Positions 1 to 9,788 of a stretch of DNA of 64,000 bases are shown here, in pieces; the stretch's first letter is position 1; every line of letters starts with the position of its first letter. This DNA comes from Liquorilactobacillus cacaonum DSM 21116 (GTDB lineage Bacteria; Bacillota; Bacilli; Lactobacillales; Lactobacillaceae), in NCBI RefSeq assembly GCF_001436735.1, contig NZ_AYZE01000015.1:189215-253214 (forward strand). The letters are read 5' to 3'. The translations under genes were made by a program, and so were the position numbers. The notes below the pieces were generated by a model. It saw only the letters and a list, made by a program, of their open reading frames with translations, made no database searches and was not told the DNA's origin.

Positions 1-652
1 ACGGTAACACAAATAATGAAAATGAATGACTACCAATACTCATTATTGGCCAAAACGAAAGATAACTATGAAAAAAATCTCCTGGTATCAATACAACAAG
101 CGGGATGATAGATTGATTCTTCAAAGAATATCTAATTAGCCTTCTTCCTCTTTTCCCAACATACACTTTAGGATGAAAGGTTCCGTCATGCATTTCTTTG
201 AGCATCCATAATTTTGCCAAATAAAAGATTATTAAAATACCAAAGATTGAACTTGGTAATACTTTATCAAAGGCATTTGAAATTATTAAATTTCTAAATA
301 ACTTCACATAGTAGGTTAAAAAAGTGACTCCCATAAAAGTTAATAATAATAAACTATTGGCATCAACATATACTGATAAAATCAATCCAACTATAACTAT
401 TCCTATGTATACAAAAATCCATTGTTGCGTAAACTTCAAGCCTAGTAATAAGGATAAAATTGAACCAACAATACTTAATCCAAGTGCATACTTTATATAG
501 AACCGACCTTCAAAAAAATCTTTATTAACAGCTATCCTAAAATCCTTTCGTTCATCTCTAATTCTTCTTAGATAACCCAAAAAAGTCATTAGTAGTCCAA
601 ACCAAACAACTGGATTAAAAATAAGTAGCGCCAAAAATTTCATGAGCACCAT
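1..652 (-). CDS. MinJ-like multi-pass membrane protein, N-terminal part (cut by window edge)
   Basis: The reading frame stays open for about 217 residues from an ATG at 650-652 to the left edge, so the C-terminus is missing. AAAGGA lies 8 nt before this ATG; an in-frame ATG 9 nt upstream is too close to that site. The protein has several hydrophobic segments, and near the N-terminus the stretch GYLRRIRDERKDF, followed by a short soluble piece and FFEGRFYIKYALGL. This resembles the start of the MinJ (YvjD) family, which carries a C-terminal PDZ domain and links DivIVA to MinD in division-site selection. The place directly after ftsEX matches the Bacillus order ftsE-ftsX-ctpB-minJ. The PDZ domain itself lies outside the window, so the assignment rests on the N-terminus and context. 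Confidence 0.6.
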   Translation of the reverse strand, partial: MVLMKFLALLIFNPVVWFGLLMTFLGYLRRIRDERKDFRIAVNKDFFEGRFYIKYALGLSIVGSILSLLLGLKFTQQWIFVYIGIVIVGLILSVYVDANSLLLLTFMGVTFLTYYVKLFRNLIISNAFDKVLPSSIFGILIIFYLAKLWMLKEMHDGTFHPKVYVGKRGRRLIRYSLKNQSIIPLVVLIPGDFFHSYLSFWPIMSIGSHSFSLFVLP

Positions 653-763
653 TTCAATCATCCTTTCAACACACTATCAGTATATAATCTCTTATAGTAT
701 ATCAATTTATCACAGTTAGCACAAAATCACCCAACATAGATACTAGATTCGAGTTTCTATCAA

Positions 764-803
764 AAGTAAAAAGCTAGATTAAAATTAATTTTTAATCTAG
801 CTC
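764..803 (-). terminator. Terminator after ftsX
   Basis: A long AT-rich hairpin (stem AGCTAGATTAAAA, arms within 772-802) is followed by T-rich DNA on both strands. It lies just past the ftsX stop on the minus strand and separates ftsX from the MinJ-like gene. Confidence 0.75.
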
Positions 804-818
804 ATTTTTTTTATTATT

Positions 819-1706
819 CTAAATTCTAAGAAAACGTCTCATTGAAACCCCTGATCCGATTGCACCGATCACAATACCTATAAAGATCAAAAGAGAATCA
901 ATTTGAACTAAAAATACCCCTGGCGACAATAAATGATATCCAGTACTTGCAAGCGAAGCAGAAATAACCTTATAAAGCCACATATACCCAAAGTTTACAA
1001 CAACAATTGGAATAATTGCACCAAATAACCCAGTCCAAGCACCTTCAAGAATAAATGGCCATCTAATAAATCCATTCGTTGCACCAACCAAGCGCATGAT
1101 TGCAATCTCATTTTTTCTTGATAGAATTGTAATTCTAATTGTATTAGAAATCAAGAAAACAGCAACAAATAGAAGTAACAAACTTATCCCAATTCCCCAT
1201 TTTTGGATATTATCAACGATGCTAAATAATTTTTTCGCTGAAGCTCCACCATATTTAGCATCATATACATACTTCATCTTTTGTGCCGCTTTTGCAATCT
1301 TTACAGTTTGCTCAGGCTTTTTAGCACTAACTACAAAAACATCGTTCAATGGATTATCGTCTCCGCCAAAAAGCTTAAACTCTTTTCCATAGCTACCAAT
1401 TACATTTTTCAATTCTTGCGCTTTGCTAGAAAATTTTATTTTGCCAACATAATTTAAATCTTCAAGGTTTTCCTTCAGTTTTTGTTCTTGTTTTTTAGTA
1501 GTCCCACGATTAATTAAGACTCTAACTTGAACATCATTTTCAATATCTGATGCCACTTTATTAACATTCATCAGAATTGAAAGTAAAATCCCAACTAAAA
1601 GCAATGTTACTGTAACTGCACTAAAAGCAGCAATCGACATCCAGCCGTTTCGCTTCAAACTCTTTAAGCTTTCAATCATATGTCTTTTAAACGTACTAAT
1701 CTTCAT
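819..1706 (-). CDS. ftsX: Cell division ABC transporter permease FtsX
   Basis: Permease half of the FtsEX complex, which sits in the septal membrane and activates peptidoglycan hydrolases during division or elongation. The protein is 295 aa when started at MKISTFKRHMIESLKS. There is one membrane segment near residues 20-45, a large extracellular domain (about 50-170), then three membrane segments, the usual FtsX topology with an FtsX/MacB-like C-terminal half. The start at 1706 overlaps the end of ftsE by 11 nt and has GGAGG about 11 nt upstream. The frame extends further upstream, but that part lies inside ftsE and is not conserved. Cotranscribed with ftsE. Confidence 0.95.
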   Translation of the reverse strand: MKISTFKRHMIESLKSLKRNGWMSIAAFSAVTVTLLLVGILLSILMNVNKVASDIENDVQVRVLINRGTTKKQEQKLKENLEDLNYVGKIKFSSKAQELKNVIGSYGKEFKLFGGDDNPLNDVFVVSAKKPEQTVKIAKAAQKMKYVYDAKYGGASAKKLFSIVDNIQKWGIGISLLLLFVAVFLISNTIRITILSRKNEIAIMRLVGATNGFIRWPFILEGAWTGLFGAIIPIVVVNFGYMWLYKVISASLASTGYHLLSPGVFLVQIDSLLIFIGIVIGAIGSGVSMRRFLRI

Positions 1707-2385
1707 CTTGGAAAAATCCTCCTTCAGGTTGATCACGAACAATTTTTCCACCATCAATCTCCAAGACACGGTGTGTATATTCATCAACAATTTGACTATT
1801 ATGGGTGGCCATTACTATTGTAGTACCTTCACTGTTGATTCTTTCAAGAATTTCCATTATTCCAGATGCAGTATCAGGATCTAAGTTTCCAGTTGGCTCA
1901 TCTGCAATCACAATTTCTGGTTTATTCGCAATGGCACGAGCAATTGAAATTCGTTGCTGCTCGCCTCCGGAAAGTTCATTTGGAAATGAGGCAGCCTTAT
2001 GCTTAAGCCCCACTAAATCCAATACATAATTGACACGTGTTTCAATGAAATCTGGCTCTTTTTCTATCACTTGTAAAGCATAAGCAACATTTTCGAAAAC
2101 AGTAAGCTTAGATAACAATTTAAAATCTTGAAAAACAATTCCTAACTCTCTTCTTAAGTAAGGAACTTCACTATTTTTCATTTTTTGTAATTCATAATCA
2201 TTCACTGTGACTTCACCCGACGTAGGTCTTTCTTCGCGATACATCATCTTAATAAAAGTCGATTTACCTGCCCCACTAGGACCAATCACATATATAAACT
2301 CACCTTGTTTTATTTTGACATTAAAATCTTCAGCAGCCAAAACATTATTTGGGTATTTTTTAAACACATGTTTAAATTCAATCAA
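1696..2385 (-). CDS. ftsE: Cell division ATP-binding protein FtsE
   Basis: Cytoplasmic ATPase of FtsEX. Walker A is GPSGAGKST, the ABC signature LSGGEQQR, and Walker B IVIADEPTGNLD followed by the H-loop MATHN. At 229 aa the length is normal for FtsE. I start it at TTG (2383-2385, protein beginning MIEFKHVFKKYP) because AAGGAGG lies 9 nt upstream and the family starts here; an upstream ATG in the same frame has no ribosome site. A -10-like TATAAT sits at 2422-2427, but no good -35 is visible. Confidence 0.95.
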   Translation of the reverse strand: MIEFKHVFKKYPNNVLAAEDFNVKIKQGEFIYVIGPSGAGKSTFIKMMYREERPTSGEVTVNDYELQKMKNSEVPYLRRELGIVFQDFKLLSKLTVFENVAYALQVIEKEPDFIETRVNYVLDLVGLKHKAASFPNELSGGEQQRISIARAIANKPEIVIADEPTGNLDPDTASGIMEILERINSEGTTIVMATHNSQIVDEYTHRVLEIDGGKIVRDQPEGGFFQDED

Positions 2386-2484
2386 AAGGATTTTCCTCCT
2401 TGTATTTTGATACACCCCAGTATTATAACATTAATGCTCAAAGCAATATTGCAACAGCATTACAATTTAGTTTCATTTACTTTA

Positions 2485-3601
2485 TCATTGAGGGTTTTTT
2501 AACTGTAATTCATATTGTAAAAAGGCATTTATAAAGCCATCTAAATCTCCGTCCATCACACTTTGAATATTACCAGTCTCAAACTCTGTTCGATGATCTT
2601 TAACCAATGAATATGGATGAAAAACATATGATCTAATTTGTGATCCCCATCCTATTTCAAGTTGCTGTCCCTGTATCTCTGCCTTTTTTTTAGCCTGTTC
2701 TTCCAACTTTAATTGGTACAACTTGGATTTCAGCATACTTTCTGCCGTTGCCCTATTTTGAAACTGTGAACGCTGTGCTTGGCTTGACACTACAATTCCA
2801 GTAGGAATATGAATAAGGCGTACAGCTGAAGAAGTCTTATTAATATGCTGTCCACCGGCACCGCTAGCACGGAAAACTTCCATTTTTACATCTTCAGGAC
2901 GAAGTTCAACTTCTACATCATCACCTAGTTCAGGCATTACATTTAGTGATGCAAATGAGGTATGTCGTCTTCCAGCTGCATCAAAGGGTGAAATTCTGAC
3001 TAACCTATGTACACCCTTTTCACTGCGCAAATATCCATATGCATTAACACCCTTAATCATAAGAGATACACTTTTTATTCCTGCTTCGTCTCCAGCTTGA
3101 TAGTCCAACACTTCAACTGAAAAGCCATGTTGTTGTGCCCACCTATCATACATTCTCAAAAGCATCGAACCCCAATCCTGTGATTCTGTTCCACCTGCTC
3201 CTGGATGAATTTCCAAGATAGCATTGCTTCGATCGTATTTGCCACTTAGCAACAATGTCAGCTGGTAACTCTTCAACCTTTTTTGAGTAACCTTAATTTT
3301 TTCATTTAGCTCTGCAATAATTTCTTTATCAGGCTCAACTTGTATAAATTCTAGCAACATTTCGAGTTCTTCAAGTTGATCCGACAATTCTTTAAAATTG
3401 TCATGCTTTGCTTTCAATGCATTAGTCTCTTCTATCAATTTTTGTGCATCAGCGTGATTATTCCAAAAATCTGGATTAGCCATCTGTGCTTCATTTTCAG
3501 AAATTCTAATATTCAGTGTTTCTAAGTCAAAGAGACCCCCTAAAGTCTTTGACTTGTTCATTCATTTGTTCAATAATCCGCTTATAATCACTTATTTCCA
3601 T
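2485..3601 (-). CDS. prfB: Peptide chain release factor 2, with programmed +1 frameshift
   Basis: RF2 recognises UGA and UAA stop codons and triggers peptide release. The gene is in two frames. A 24-codon first part starts at ATG 3599-3601 (AAGGAG 7 nt upstream) and ends at an in-frame TGA at 3527-3529, inside AGGGGGTCTCTTTGAC. A +1 shift at CTT-TGA-C continues into the main frame, giving about 371 aa. The AGGGGG acts as the internal Shine-Dalgarno stimulator, as in other bacteria. The body shows the RF2 codon-recognition tripeptide SPF (RISPFDAAGRR) and the catalytic GGQ (SGAGGQHINKTSS). Expression should be autoregulated: little RF2 means slow UGA reading and more shifting. Lies between ftsE and secA as in Bacillus. 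Confidence 0.96.
3527..3543 (-). promoter_or_regulatory. RF2 programmed +1 frameshift site
   Basis: On the minus strand AGGGGG is followed three bases later by CTT TGA C. This is the standard RF2 recoding site: an SD-like purine run, the slippery CTT codon, and the poorly terminating TGA-C context. The TGA is in frame with the ATG at 3601, and the downstream frame opens at GAC (3528-3526). Confidence 0.95.
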
Positions 3602-3682
3602 ACCTAAACTCCTTTTATATTATAACTAAAGAATCCTAACACATTCTCATATAAAATGAACATGTTAAGATTCTTAAAAAAA

Positions 3683-6046
3683 TTACCGTTTAATATCTTG
3701 TCTTATTTCAGCTTTCAAGAACAGACGTGTAACATCATATTCAATATCACCAATCATTTGTTCAAACATTCTAAAACCATCAGTCTGGTATTCCACTAAT
3801 GGATTTAATTGTCCATACCCACGCAATCCGATTGATTGCCGTAACTGATCCATGCCATCAATATGATCAGTCCATCTTGAATCAACTACTCGTAAAACAA
3901 CTACCTTCTCAAATTCTAACATTTGCGCTGCATCATATAATTGTTTTTCTTTCATCGCATAATTAGCATCTGCGCAATCCATCAAGTAATCAACAATTTC
4001 TTCCGGTTTCTTATCTTCTAAATCATTAATTGAAATATTATCTTCATTTACCATTGCACCAATCGCAAAATCAAGAATAGCTTGTAAATTCCAATCCTTT
4101 TTTTCACCTTGTGTATGCATTTGCACAAAATGATCAACCGTCCGCTTAATCATTGCCAAAATAATTGGTTTAAGCGTTTTTTCTTCCATAATTACTTGCT
4201 GTCTTTGTGCATAAATAACTTCACGCTGTTCACGCATAACATCATCATACTGTAATACTTGTTTACGCGTATCGTAATTATTACCTTCAACACGTTTTTG
4301 TGCTGATTCAACTTGACGAGAAATCATCTTACTTTGAATAACTGCATTTTCATCAGAAACCTTAAAGCGTTCTAAAATGGCTTTTACTCTTTCCGAACCA
4401 AAACGAAGCATTAAGTCATCTTCAAGTGAAAGATAAAATTGAGTTAATCCAGGATCACCTTGACGTCCAGAACGTCCTCGCAACTGATTATCAATACGTC
4501 TTGATTCATGTCGTTCCGTACCAATAACAGCTAACCCACCAACCTCGCGAACACCTGGTCCAAGCTTAATATCAGTCCCACGTCCAGCCATATTAGTAGC
4601 AATCGTTACCGCTCCACGCTGTCCAGCATTCATAATAATTTCAGCTTCTTTAGCATGATTTTTGGCATTCAAAACAGCATGAACAATCCCGGCTCTATCT
4701 AGAAGTTCTGAGAGCAATTCGGAAGTTTCAACAGCAACAGTTCCCACCAAAATTGGTTGTCCCTTTTCATTGCGTTCTCGAATATCCTCAATAACTGCAT
4801 CAAATTTACTTTTTAAGGTTGGATATAGTAAATCTGCACGATCTTCCCTTAAAATTGGCTTATTAGTTGGTATTGAAATAACTTCCATATTGTATATTTC
4901 ACGGAATTCCTCTTGCTCAGTTTTAGCAGTCCCAGTCATCCCAGCGATTTTTTTATACATTCTGAAAAAGTTCTGATACGTAATATTAGCCATTGTTTTT
5001 GTTTCTTGTTGTATTTCAACATGCTCTTTAGCTTCTATTGCCTGATGTAGTCCATCAGAATAACGACGACCATCCATAATACGACCAGTAAATTGATCAA
5101 CAATTAAAACTTCACCATCTGAAACAACATAGTCTTTATCACGAAGCATAATAAAATTAGCCCGCAAAGCATTGTCTAAATGATGTGTCAATGCTGTATT
5201 ATCTGGATCATATAAGTTCACCAATCCAAAGTATTTTTCTGCTTTTTTAATACCCTCTTCGTTTAAAGAAACCGTCTTAGACTCAAGATCAATTTTAAAA
5301 TCAGCTTCCTCTGTCAATGTCTTTGCAAAACGATCTGTCCTAGTATATAGGGTAGTTGATTTTTCAGCTTGACCCGAAATAATTAACGGCGTTCTAGCTT
5401 CATCAATCAAGATTGAATCAACTTCATCAACAATTACAAAATTAAGAGGTCTTTGTACCATATCTTCGCGATAAACAACCATGTTATCACGGAGATAATC
5501 GAATCCTAACTCACTATTTGTAGAATACGTAATATCACAATTATACGCGTTTCTTTTTTCATCAGGTGACAGATTTGAAACATTCAATCCAACAGAAAGG
5601 CCTAACCAAGAATACAATTCACCCATTTCTTTTGCATCACGAGCAGATAAATATTCATTAACCGTCACAACATGAACACCTTGACTTGCAAGTGCATTTA
5701 AATAAACCGGCATGGTAGCAGTTAAAGTCTTTCCTTCACCTGTTTTCATTTCAGCAATATTGCCTTCATGCAAAACAATTCCCCCATAGATTTGAACTCT
5801 AAAAGGGTATAATCCTAAAACTCTTTTAGCTCCTTCGCGCACAACTGCAAAGGCTTCTGGTAGAAGATCATTTAAAGATGCTCCAGCAGCAAACTTTGCT
5901 TTTAACTCAGGCGTTTTTGCTTGTAACATTTCATCGCTCAAAGATTCCATATCTTCTGCGTAAGCTTCAACCTTATCAGCAATCTTACCCAAGCGTTTTA
6001 ATTCTCTATTATCACTTTCAACCCATTTTCTTAGGACATTTGCCAT
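3683..6046 (-). CDS. secA: Preprotein translocase ATPase SecA
   Basis: Motor ATPase that pushes preproteins through SecYEG. The 787-aa protein has the DEAD motor with Walker A ([14 protein letters not shown]), the [15 protein letters not shown] box, the preprotein cross-linking domain, and motif VI-type residues ([20 protein letters not shown]), followed by the helical scaffold and wing. It ends at AEIRQDIKR and lacks the C-terminal cysteine-rich SecB/lipid-binding tail found in many SecA proteins; this short form is common in lactobacilli. The start is [11 protein letters not shown] at 6046 with GGAAA about 8 nt upstream; the frame extends 9 codons further without support. Confidence 0.97.
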   Translation of the reverse strand: MANVLRKWVESDNRELKRLGKIADKVEAYAEDMESLSDEMLQAKTPELKAKFAAGASLNDLLPEAFAVVREGAKRVLGLYPFRVQIYGGIVLHEGNIAEMKTGEGKTLTATMPVYLNALASQGVHVVTVNEYLSARDAKEMGELYSWLGLSVGLNVSNLSPDEKRNAYNCDITYSTNSELGFDYLRDNMVVYREDMVQRPLNFVIVDEVDSILIDEARTPLIISGQAEKSTTLYTRTDRFAKTLTEEADFKIDLESKTVSLNEEGIKKAEKYFGLVNLYDPDNTALTHHLDNALRANFIMLRDKDYVVSDGEVLIVDQFTGRIMDGRRYSDGLHQAIEAKEHVEIQQETKTMANITYQNFFRMYKKIAGMTGTAKTEQEEFREIYNMEVISIPTNKPILREDRADLLYPTLKSKFDAVIEDIRERNEKGQPILVGTVAVETSELLSELLDRAGIVHAVLNAKNHAKEAEIIMNAGQRGAVTIATNMAGRGTDIKLGPGVREVGGLAVIGTERHESRRIDNQLRGRSGRQGDPGLTQFYLSLEDDLMLRFGSERVKAILERFKVSDENAVIQSKMISRQVESAQKRVEGNNYDTRKQVLQYDDVMREQREVIYAQRQQVIMEEKTLKPIILAMIKRTVDHFVQMHTQGEKKDWNLQAILDFAIGAMVNEDNISINDLEDKKPEEIVDYLMDCADANYAMKEKQLYDAAQMLEFEKVVVLRVVDSRWTDHIDGMDQLRQSIGLRGYGQLNPLVEYQTDGFRMFEQMIGDIEYDVTRLFLKAEIRQDIKR

Positions 6047-6282
6047 GTCATATTTCCTTTCCAAACAGCTCAATATAAAAATTTATTCTGTTATCTAAAA
6101 AACAGTATGCCACTGTGTATTTTACCATTAATTGTTCAATTTTAAAACAACAAAAAAAGTTATGTCAAAACTCTTGCTGAGACAACCTTAAAAAAAGGCT
6201 ACTCAACCTAACAATCTATAAAATCAATTATCACAATAAATCTATAGTATTCGACTATAACTATGAAAGTATCTATTAAGAA

Positions 6283-6321
6283 TAAATTAAAAGCCAAGTC
6301 AAAATTAGTTTTTAACTTGGC
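6283..6321 (-). terminator. Terminator after hpf
   Basis: Hairpin with arms GCCAAGT (6293-6299) and ACTTGGC (6315-6321), extended by A/T pairs and followed by a T-rich tract on the minus strand. It lies just past the hpf stop. Confidence 0.7.
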
Positions 6322-6333
6322 CTCTCTTCTTAA

Positions 6334-6873
6334 TTAGTCTTCTACTTCAATCAGTCCATATCTACCGTCTTTTCTACGGTAAACAATGCTAACCCCATCC
6401 GTCTGTGAGTCCTCATAAATAAAGAAATCATGTCCTAACATATTCATTTGAAGTACTGCCTCTTCACTATCCATAGGCTTCAAGGAGAAATGTTTTGACC
6501 TAACAATATCAAACCCATTATCTACCTCTTCAGAATCTTCTATTACATGAATTTCTTCAAACCCTTTTTCACGTGATTTACGATTAATTTTAGTTTTGTG
6601 CTTGCGAATTTGACGTTCTAGCTTATCAGTCACTAAGTCAACGCTAGCGTACATATCTGGTGATGTTTCCTCTGCTCTTAAAACTAGATAAGGCAATGGA
6701 ATTGTAACTTCAACCTTCGCAGTCTTGTCTGAATAAATCTTCAAGTTTATGTGAGCTGTCGAATTAGACGTATCTTCAAAATACTTCTCTAATTTAGTTA
6801 ACTTCTTTTGAACATAACTTCTAATCGCATCGGTAACTTCGATATTTTCTCCACGAATATTGTACTTTAGCAT
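6334..6873 (-). CDS. hpf: Long-form ribosome hibernation promoting factor
   Basis: Binds the 30S subunit in stationary phase and dimerises ribosomes into inactive 100S particles. At 179 aa this is the long form: an N-terminal RaiA/HPF domain (1-105, MLKYNIRGENIEVTDAIRSYV) joined by a linker to the C-terminal dimerisation domain (about 120-179, KHFSLKPMDSEEAVLQMNML ... YRRKDGRYGLIE). The start has AAAGGAG upstream. It sits between comF and secA, the usual Firmicutes position, and ends in its own terminator. Confidence 0.96.
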   Translation of the reverse strand: MLKYNIRGENIEVTDAIRSYVQKKLTKLEKYFEDTSNSTAHINLKIYSDKTAKVEVTIPLPYLVLRAEETSPDMYASVDLVTDKLERQIRKHKTKINRKSREKGFEEIHVIEDSEEVDNGFDIVRSKHFSLKPMDSEEAVLQMNMLGHDFFIYEDSQTDGVSIVYRRKDGRYGLIEVED

Positions 6874-6989
6874 AACAAACCTCTCCTTTCACAACTCAAC
6901 ATAATTACCTATCAATTATAATTGAACAAGTAATGTACGCTAATTATATTATAAAAGAAAACGTTACAATTAACAAATATTATCTTTAA

Positions 6990-7685
6990 TTACCTTGCAA
7001 GAGTAATTGTTTCAATTTTTTTTACTCCTGCATTTTTCAACACTTCTGCAGCAAAATAAAGAGTTCTACCCGTCGTATAAATATCATCAAGCAATAATAT
7101 ATTTTTATCTTTTACAATTTCTTCATATTGACTATTTAACTTAAATGGTTGTTTTCTTCTTAGGCGTTCATTTCTATTCAATTTTGATTGTTGCTTTTTT
7201 TCTTCACTTTGAACTATCAATGCCCTTGTAAAATTTACCCCTGAAAACAGCCCCTCCACTTGGTTAAACATTCTTTCTTGATAACTTTTTATTGAAATCG
7301 GTATTGGAACATATAGCCAATTACTACCATACTCTTTTTGCACAAACTTTCTTAATTCCTGATTAAATACATTTAAAAAATAATAATCACCTAAAAATTT
7401 AAACTTTTGAAAATAGTCTTTCATTTTTTCATTGTATTCATAGAGCGCAGTATTTTTTAGTAATTTACCATTGTATTTTTTTATCCATTTCTTACAATCA
7501 TTACAAAATCCACTCATTTCTAATACTCTACTACAGCCTTCGCACTTTATTTTTCCAGATAATGCTCTAAATCCTCCCTGACAATCTTGACAAATTAATT
7601 TTATTTTTCTTGGTTGTAGTGAAAGTATCCATTCAATCTCAAAATTATCATTAATGATCCCTTGACAAATCAAACATGACTTCAT
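6990..7685 (-). CDS. comFC: ComF-type phosphoribosyltransferase-like protein (ComFC)
   Basis: Late competence protein of the ComF operon, with a phosphoribosyltransferase fold. The N-terminus carries zinc-ribbon cysteines (CLIC, CQDC, CEGC and CNDC between residues 4 and 65). The C-terminal part has the PRPP-binding loop LLLDDIYTTGRT. The length of 231 aa is normal. Its start codon overlaps the comFA stop in an ATGA, so the two are translationally coupled. It is thought to act with ComFA in uptake of single-stranded DNA; the exact reaction is unknown. Confidence 0.93.
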   Translation of the reverse strand: MKSCLICQGIINDNFEIEWILSLQPRKIKLICQDCQGGFRALSGKIKCEGCSRVLEMSGFCNDCKKWIKKYNGKLLKNTALYEYNEKMKDYFQKFKFLGDYYFLNVFNQELRKFVQKEYGSNWLYVPIPISIKSYQERMFNQVEGLFSGVNFTRALIVQSEEKKQQSKLNRNERLRRKQPFKLNSQYEEIVKDKNILLLDDIYTTGRTLYFAAEVLKNAGVKKIETITLAR

Positions 7686-9013
7686 ATTCTAAGCTTTCTT
7701 CCTTTAGCATTCAATAACTGAATTTGTTTTTTTGCATCAACCACATTCTTCTTCCTTTTTCCACATATGAAAATTACATCACCTTTTGGATTTTGAGCAC
7801 TCCTGCCAACTCTTCCGGCAATTTGTACCAACGATGAACTGGTAAATAACTCATCATCTGCACCGAGTACCAAAACATTTAGACCCGCAAAAGTTACCCC
7901 TCGCTCGAGAATAGTAGTGGTCACTAGATATTGATACTCACCATTTCGCATTTTTTGAACTTTTTCAACTCTGCGTTTATCTGCCGAAAAAACAGTTGTC
8001 CCATTGCATCTTCCCACAACAAATTTTATCATTACTTCATTTATAATTTTCAAATACTTTATATGTGAAACAAAAACAAAAAAAGGGTGTTGCTCATCAA
8101 TCCACTTATTTATTATCTTTCCGATTTTTTTCTCCATTTCCCCTTTTTTGAACTTTTCTAACCAATTCGATTTAATAATTATTTGAGGAACTGGCAATTC
8201 TTTACCATGGTACCTCAAGGGAAGATATCCAACCTCCATTTTTTTCATTTTTACTTCTTTGAGTAAAGATTTAGTAGGCGTTGCTGTAAGCATTATTAAA
8301 GAACTGCTTGTTTTCCTTGCAGCATTCACAGCTCCAACTAACATACTATTGTCTTTAAATGGGAAGGCATCTACTTCGTCAATAATTAACATGTCAAATG
8401 CCTCTTTAAATCTGATTAGTTGATGTGTAGTACAAACCACCAATTGTGAATATTCATACCTTTCTGTCTGATATCCATGTAAAAGAACAATCTTAATATG
8501 TTTAAATGCTTCATTTAGCCTTGGGTATAACTCATTGCATACATCGATTCGAGGTGAAGCTATGCAAACACGCTTACCTTTTTTGAAGGCTTCAGCCAAC
8601 GCTGCAAATAATATCTCCGTCTTTCCAGCCCCTGTTACCGCCCACAACAAAAAATTTTGATTTTCTTCTTGCACCTGAACTATTTTATTTGAACATTCCA
8701 GTTGACTCATTGATAATTCTCCGCCCCAAGTTAATGGATTTAAATTTTCAACAAATCTATTCGGCTCTTTTATCGTGTATAATATATGTTGTGTTGTAAT
8801 CCGACCCAACATGATACATTGGGGACAAAAATACTCTTGATTAGGTAAAATTGCTCTTTTCTTCACTGTTTTTTGATTACATCGATTACACATAATTTTA
8901 TTTTTTTGAACTTCAATTGCTTCAATTTTGAAAACTGAAGTAATATCCTTCAAAATAAATTGTTCTGTTTTTTTCAATGGTACCAATCTACCAAAAAAAT
9001 CCTCATCTTTCAT
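7682..9013 (-). CDS. comFA: Competence DNA-translocating helicase ComFA
   Basis: DEAD-box helicase-like ATPase needed to pull transforming DNA through the ComEC channel. Four cysteines in two pairs near residues 42-66 (CNRC ... CPQC) form the typical ComFA zinc finger. Walker A is VTGAGKTEIL and the DExD box is IIDEVDAFPF, followed by TATPT (motif III) and QIAGRVGRS (motif VI). The length of 443 aa is standard and the frame is intact, so the DNA-uptake machinery may be functional. Transcribed with comFC and divergently from yigZ, with only 46 nt between the two starts. Confidence 0.95.
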   Translation of the reverse strand: MKDEDFFGRLVPLKKTEQFILKDITSVFKIEAIEVQKNKIMCNRCNQKTVKKRAILPNQEYFCPQCIMLGRITTQHILYTIKEPNRFVENLNPLTWGGELSMSQLECSNKIVQVQEENQNFLLWAVTGAGKTEILFAALAEAFKKGKRVCIASPRIDVCNELYPRLNEAFKHIKIVLLHGYQTERYEYSQLVVCTTHQLIRFKEAFDMLIIDEVDAFPFKDNSMLVGAVNAARKTSSSLIMLTATPTKSLLKEVKMKKMEVGYLPLRYHGKELPVPQIIIKSNWLEKFKKGEMEKKIGKIINKWIDEQHPFFVFVSHIKYLKIINEVMIKFVVGRCNGTTVFSADKRRVEKVQKMRNGEYQYLVTTTILERGVTFAGLNVLVLGADDELFTSSSLVQIAGRVGRSAQNPKGDVIFICGKRKKNVVDAKKQIQLLNAKGRKLRI

Positions 9014-9059
9014 CTTTTTACCTCCCTACAATAATAAATACGCAAAGAAGGTTACTACA

Positions 9060-9701
9060 ATTAAAAGCTATCTTACAATTAAAGAACGCAATTCTGCAGA
9101 ATTGGTAATTAAAAAATCTATTTTTATTTGCAGCGTTGCACGAACAGAAACTGAGCAAGAAGCTCAACAGTTTATAAAAGATATAACTAATCAAAACGCT
9201 AAAGCTCGTCACAACTGTTTTGCCTATGTAATTGGAGATAACAATGATATTCAGCGACAAAGCGATAATGGCGAGCCCTCAGGGACAGCCGGTGTTCCTA
9301 TTCTTGAAGTTCTTTTAAAAAAAGATATTCACAATGTAACGGCCGTAGTAACAAGATATTTTGGTGGGATAAAACTTGGAACTGGCGGCCTAATTAGAGC
9401 CTATGGTCAATCAACCTCTCTAGCACTCGAGAAAAATATAGTTTTGAAATTACCTAAGAACATAACAAAAGTAACAATTGCTTATTCACAACTTAATAAG
9501 CTTCAAAACTTTTCAACTACTAACAATTTATCACTTGACCAAATATCTTATCAAGAAAACGTTACCGTGTTAATTGCCACAAAAATTTCTGAAACACATT
9601 ATTATTTAGAAAAAATCAAAGACTTACTTAATGGCCAAGTTGAATTTGACTCACTTGGTATAAATTACATTGAAGTTTCACCTGATGAACAATCAACATA
9701 A
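9060..9701 (+). CDS. yigZ: YigZ/YvyE family protein (UPF0029/IMPACT), apparent ATT start
   Basis: IMPACT-family protein, proposed to be involved in translation control; its biochemical role is not settled. The conserved block NDDGEPSGTAG-like (SDNGEPSGTAGVPILEVL) and VVTRYFGGIKLGTGGLIRAYG are present, and the C-terminal DUF1949 domain follows. The family begins about ten residues before ELVIKKS. In this frame no ATG, GTG or TTG lies at a suitable place between the comFA start and that motif. ATT at 9060 sits 8 nt after AAAGAAGG and gives a normal 213-aa protein beginning IKSYLTIKERN. The only other in-frame option is a TTG at 8928, which would overlap comFA by 86 nt and has no ribosome site. 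Confidence 0.85.
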   Translation: MKSYLTIKERNSAELVIKKSIFICSVARTETEQEAQQFIKDITNQNAKARHNCFAYVIGDNNDIQRQSDNGEPSGTAGVPILEVLLKKDIHNVTAVVTRYFGGIKLGTGGLIRAYGQSTSLALEKNIVLKLPKNITKVTIAYSQLNKLQNFSTTNNLSLDQISYQENVTVLIATKISETHYYLEKIKDLLNGQVEFDSLGINYIEVSPDEQST

Positions 9702-9715
9702 CAATAATTGAAAGC

Positions 9716-9759
9716 AAAAAAAATGGCATAATTAATCTCCAAGAGAGAAAAAATTGCCA
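9716..9759 (-). terminator. Terminator after tagO
   Basis: Hairpin with outer arms TGGCA/TGCCA and an inner TCTC/GAGA stem (9724-9759), followed on the minus strand by eight T (9716-9723). It lies just past the tagO stop. Confidence 0.75.
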
Positions 9760-9788
9760 GAACATCGAAAAATATACCCATTAAATTG

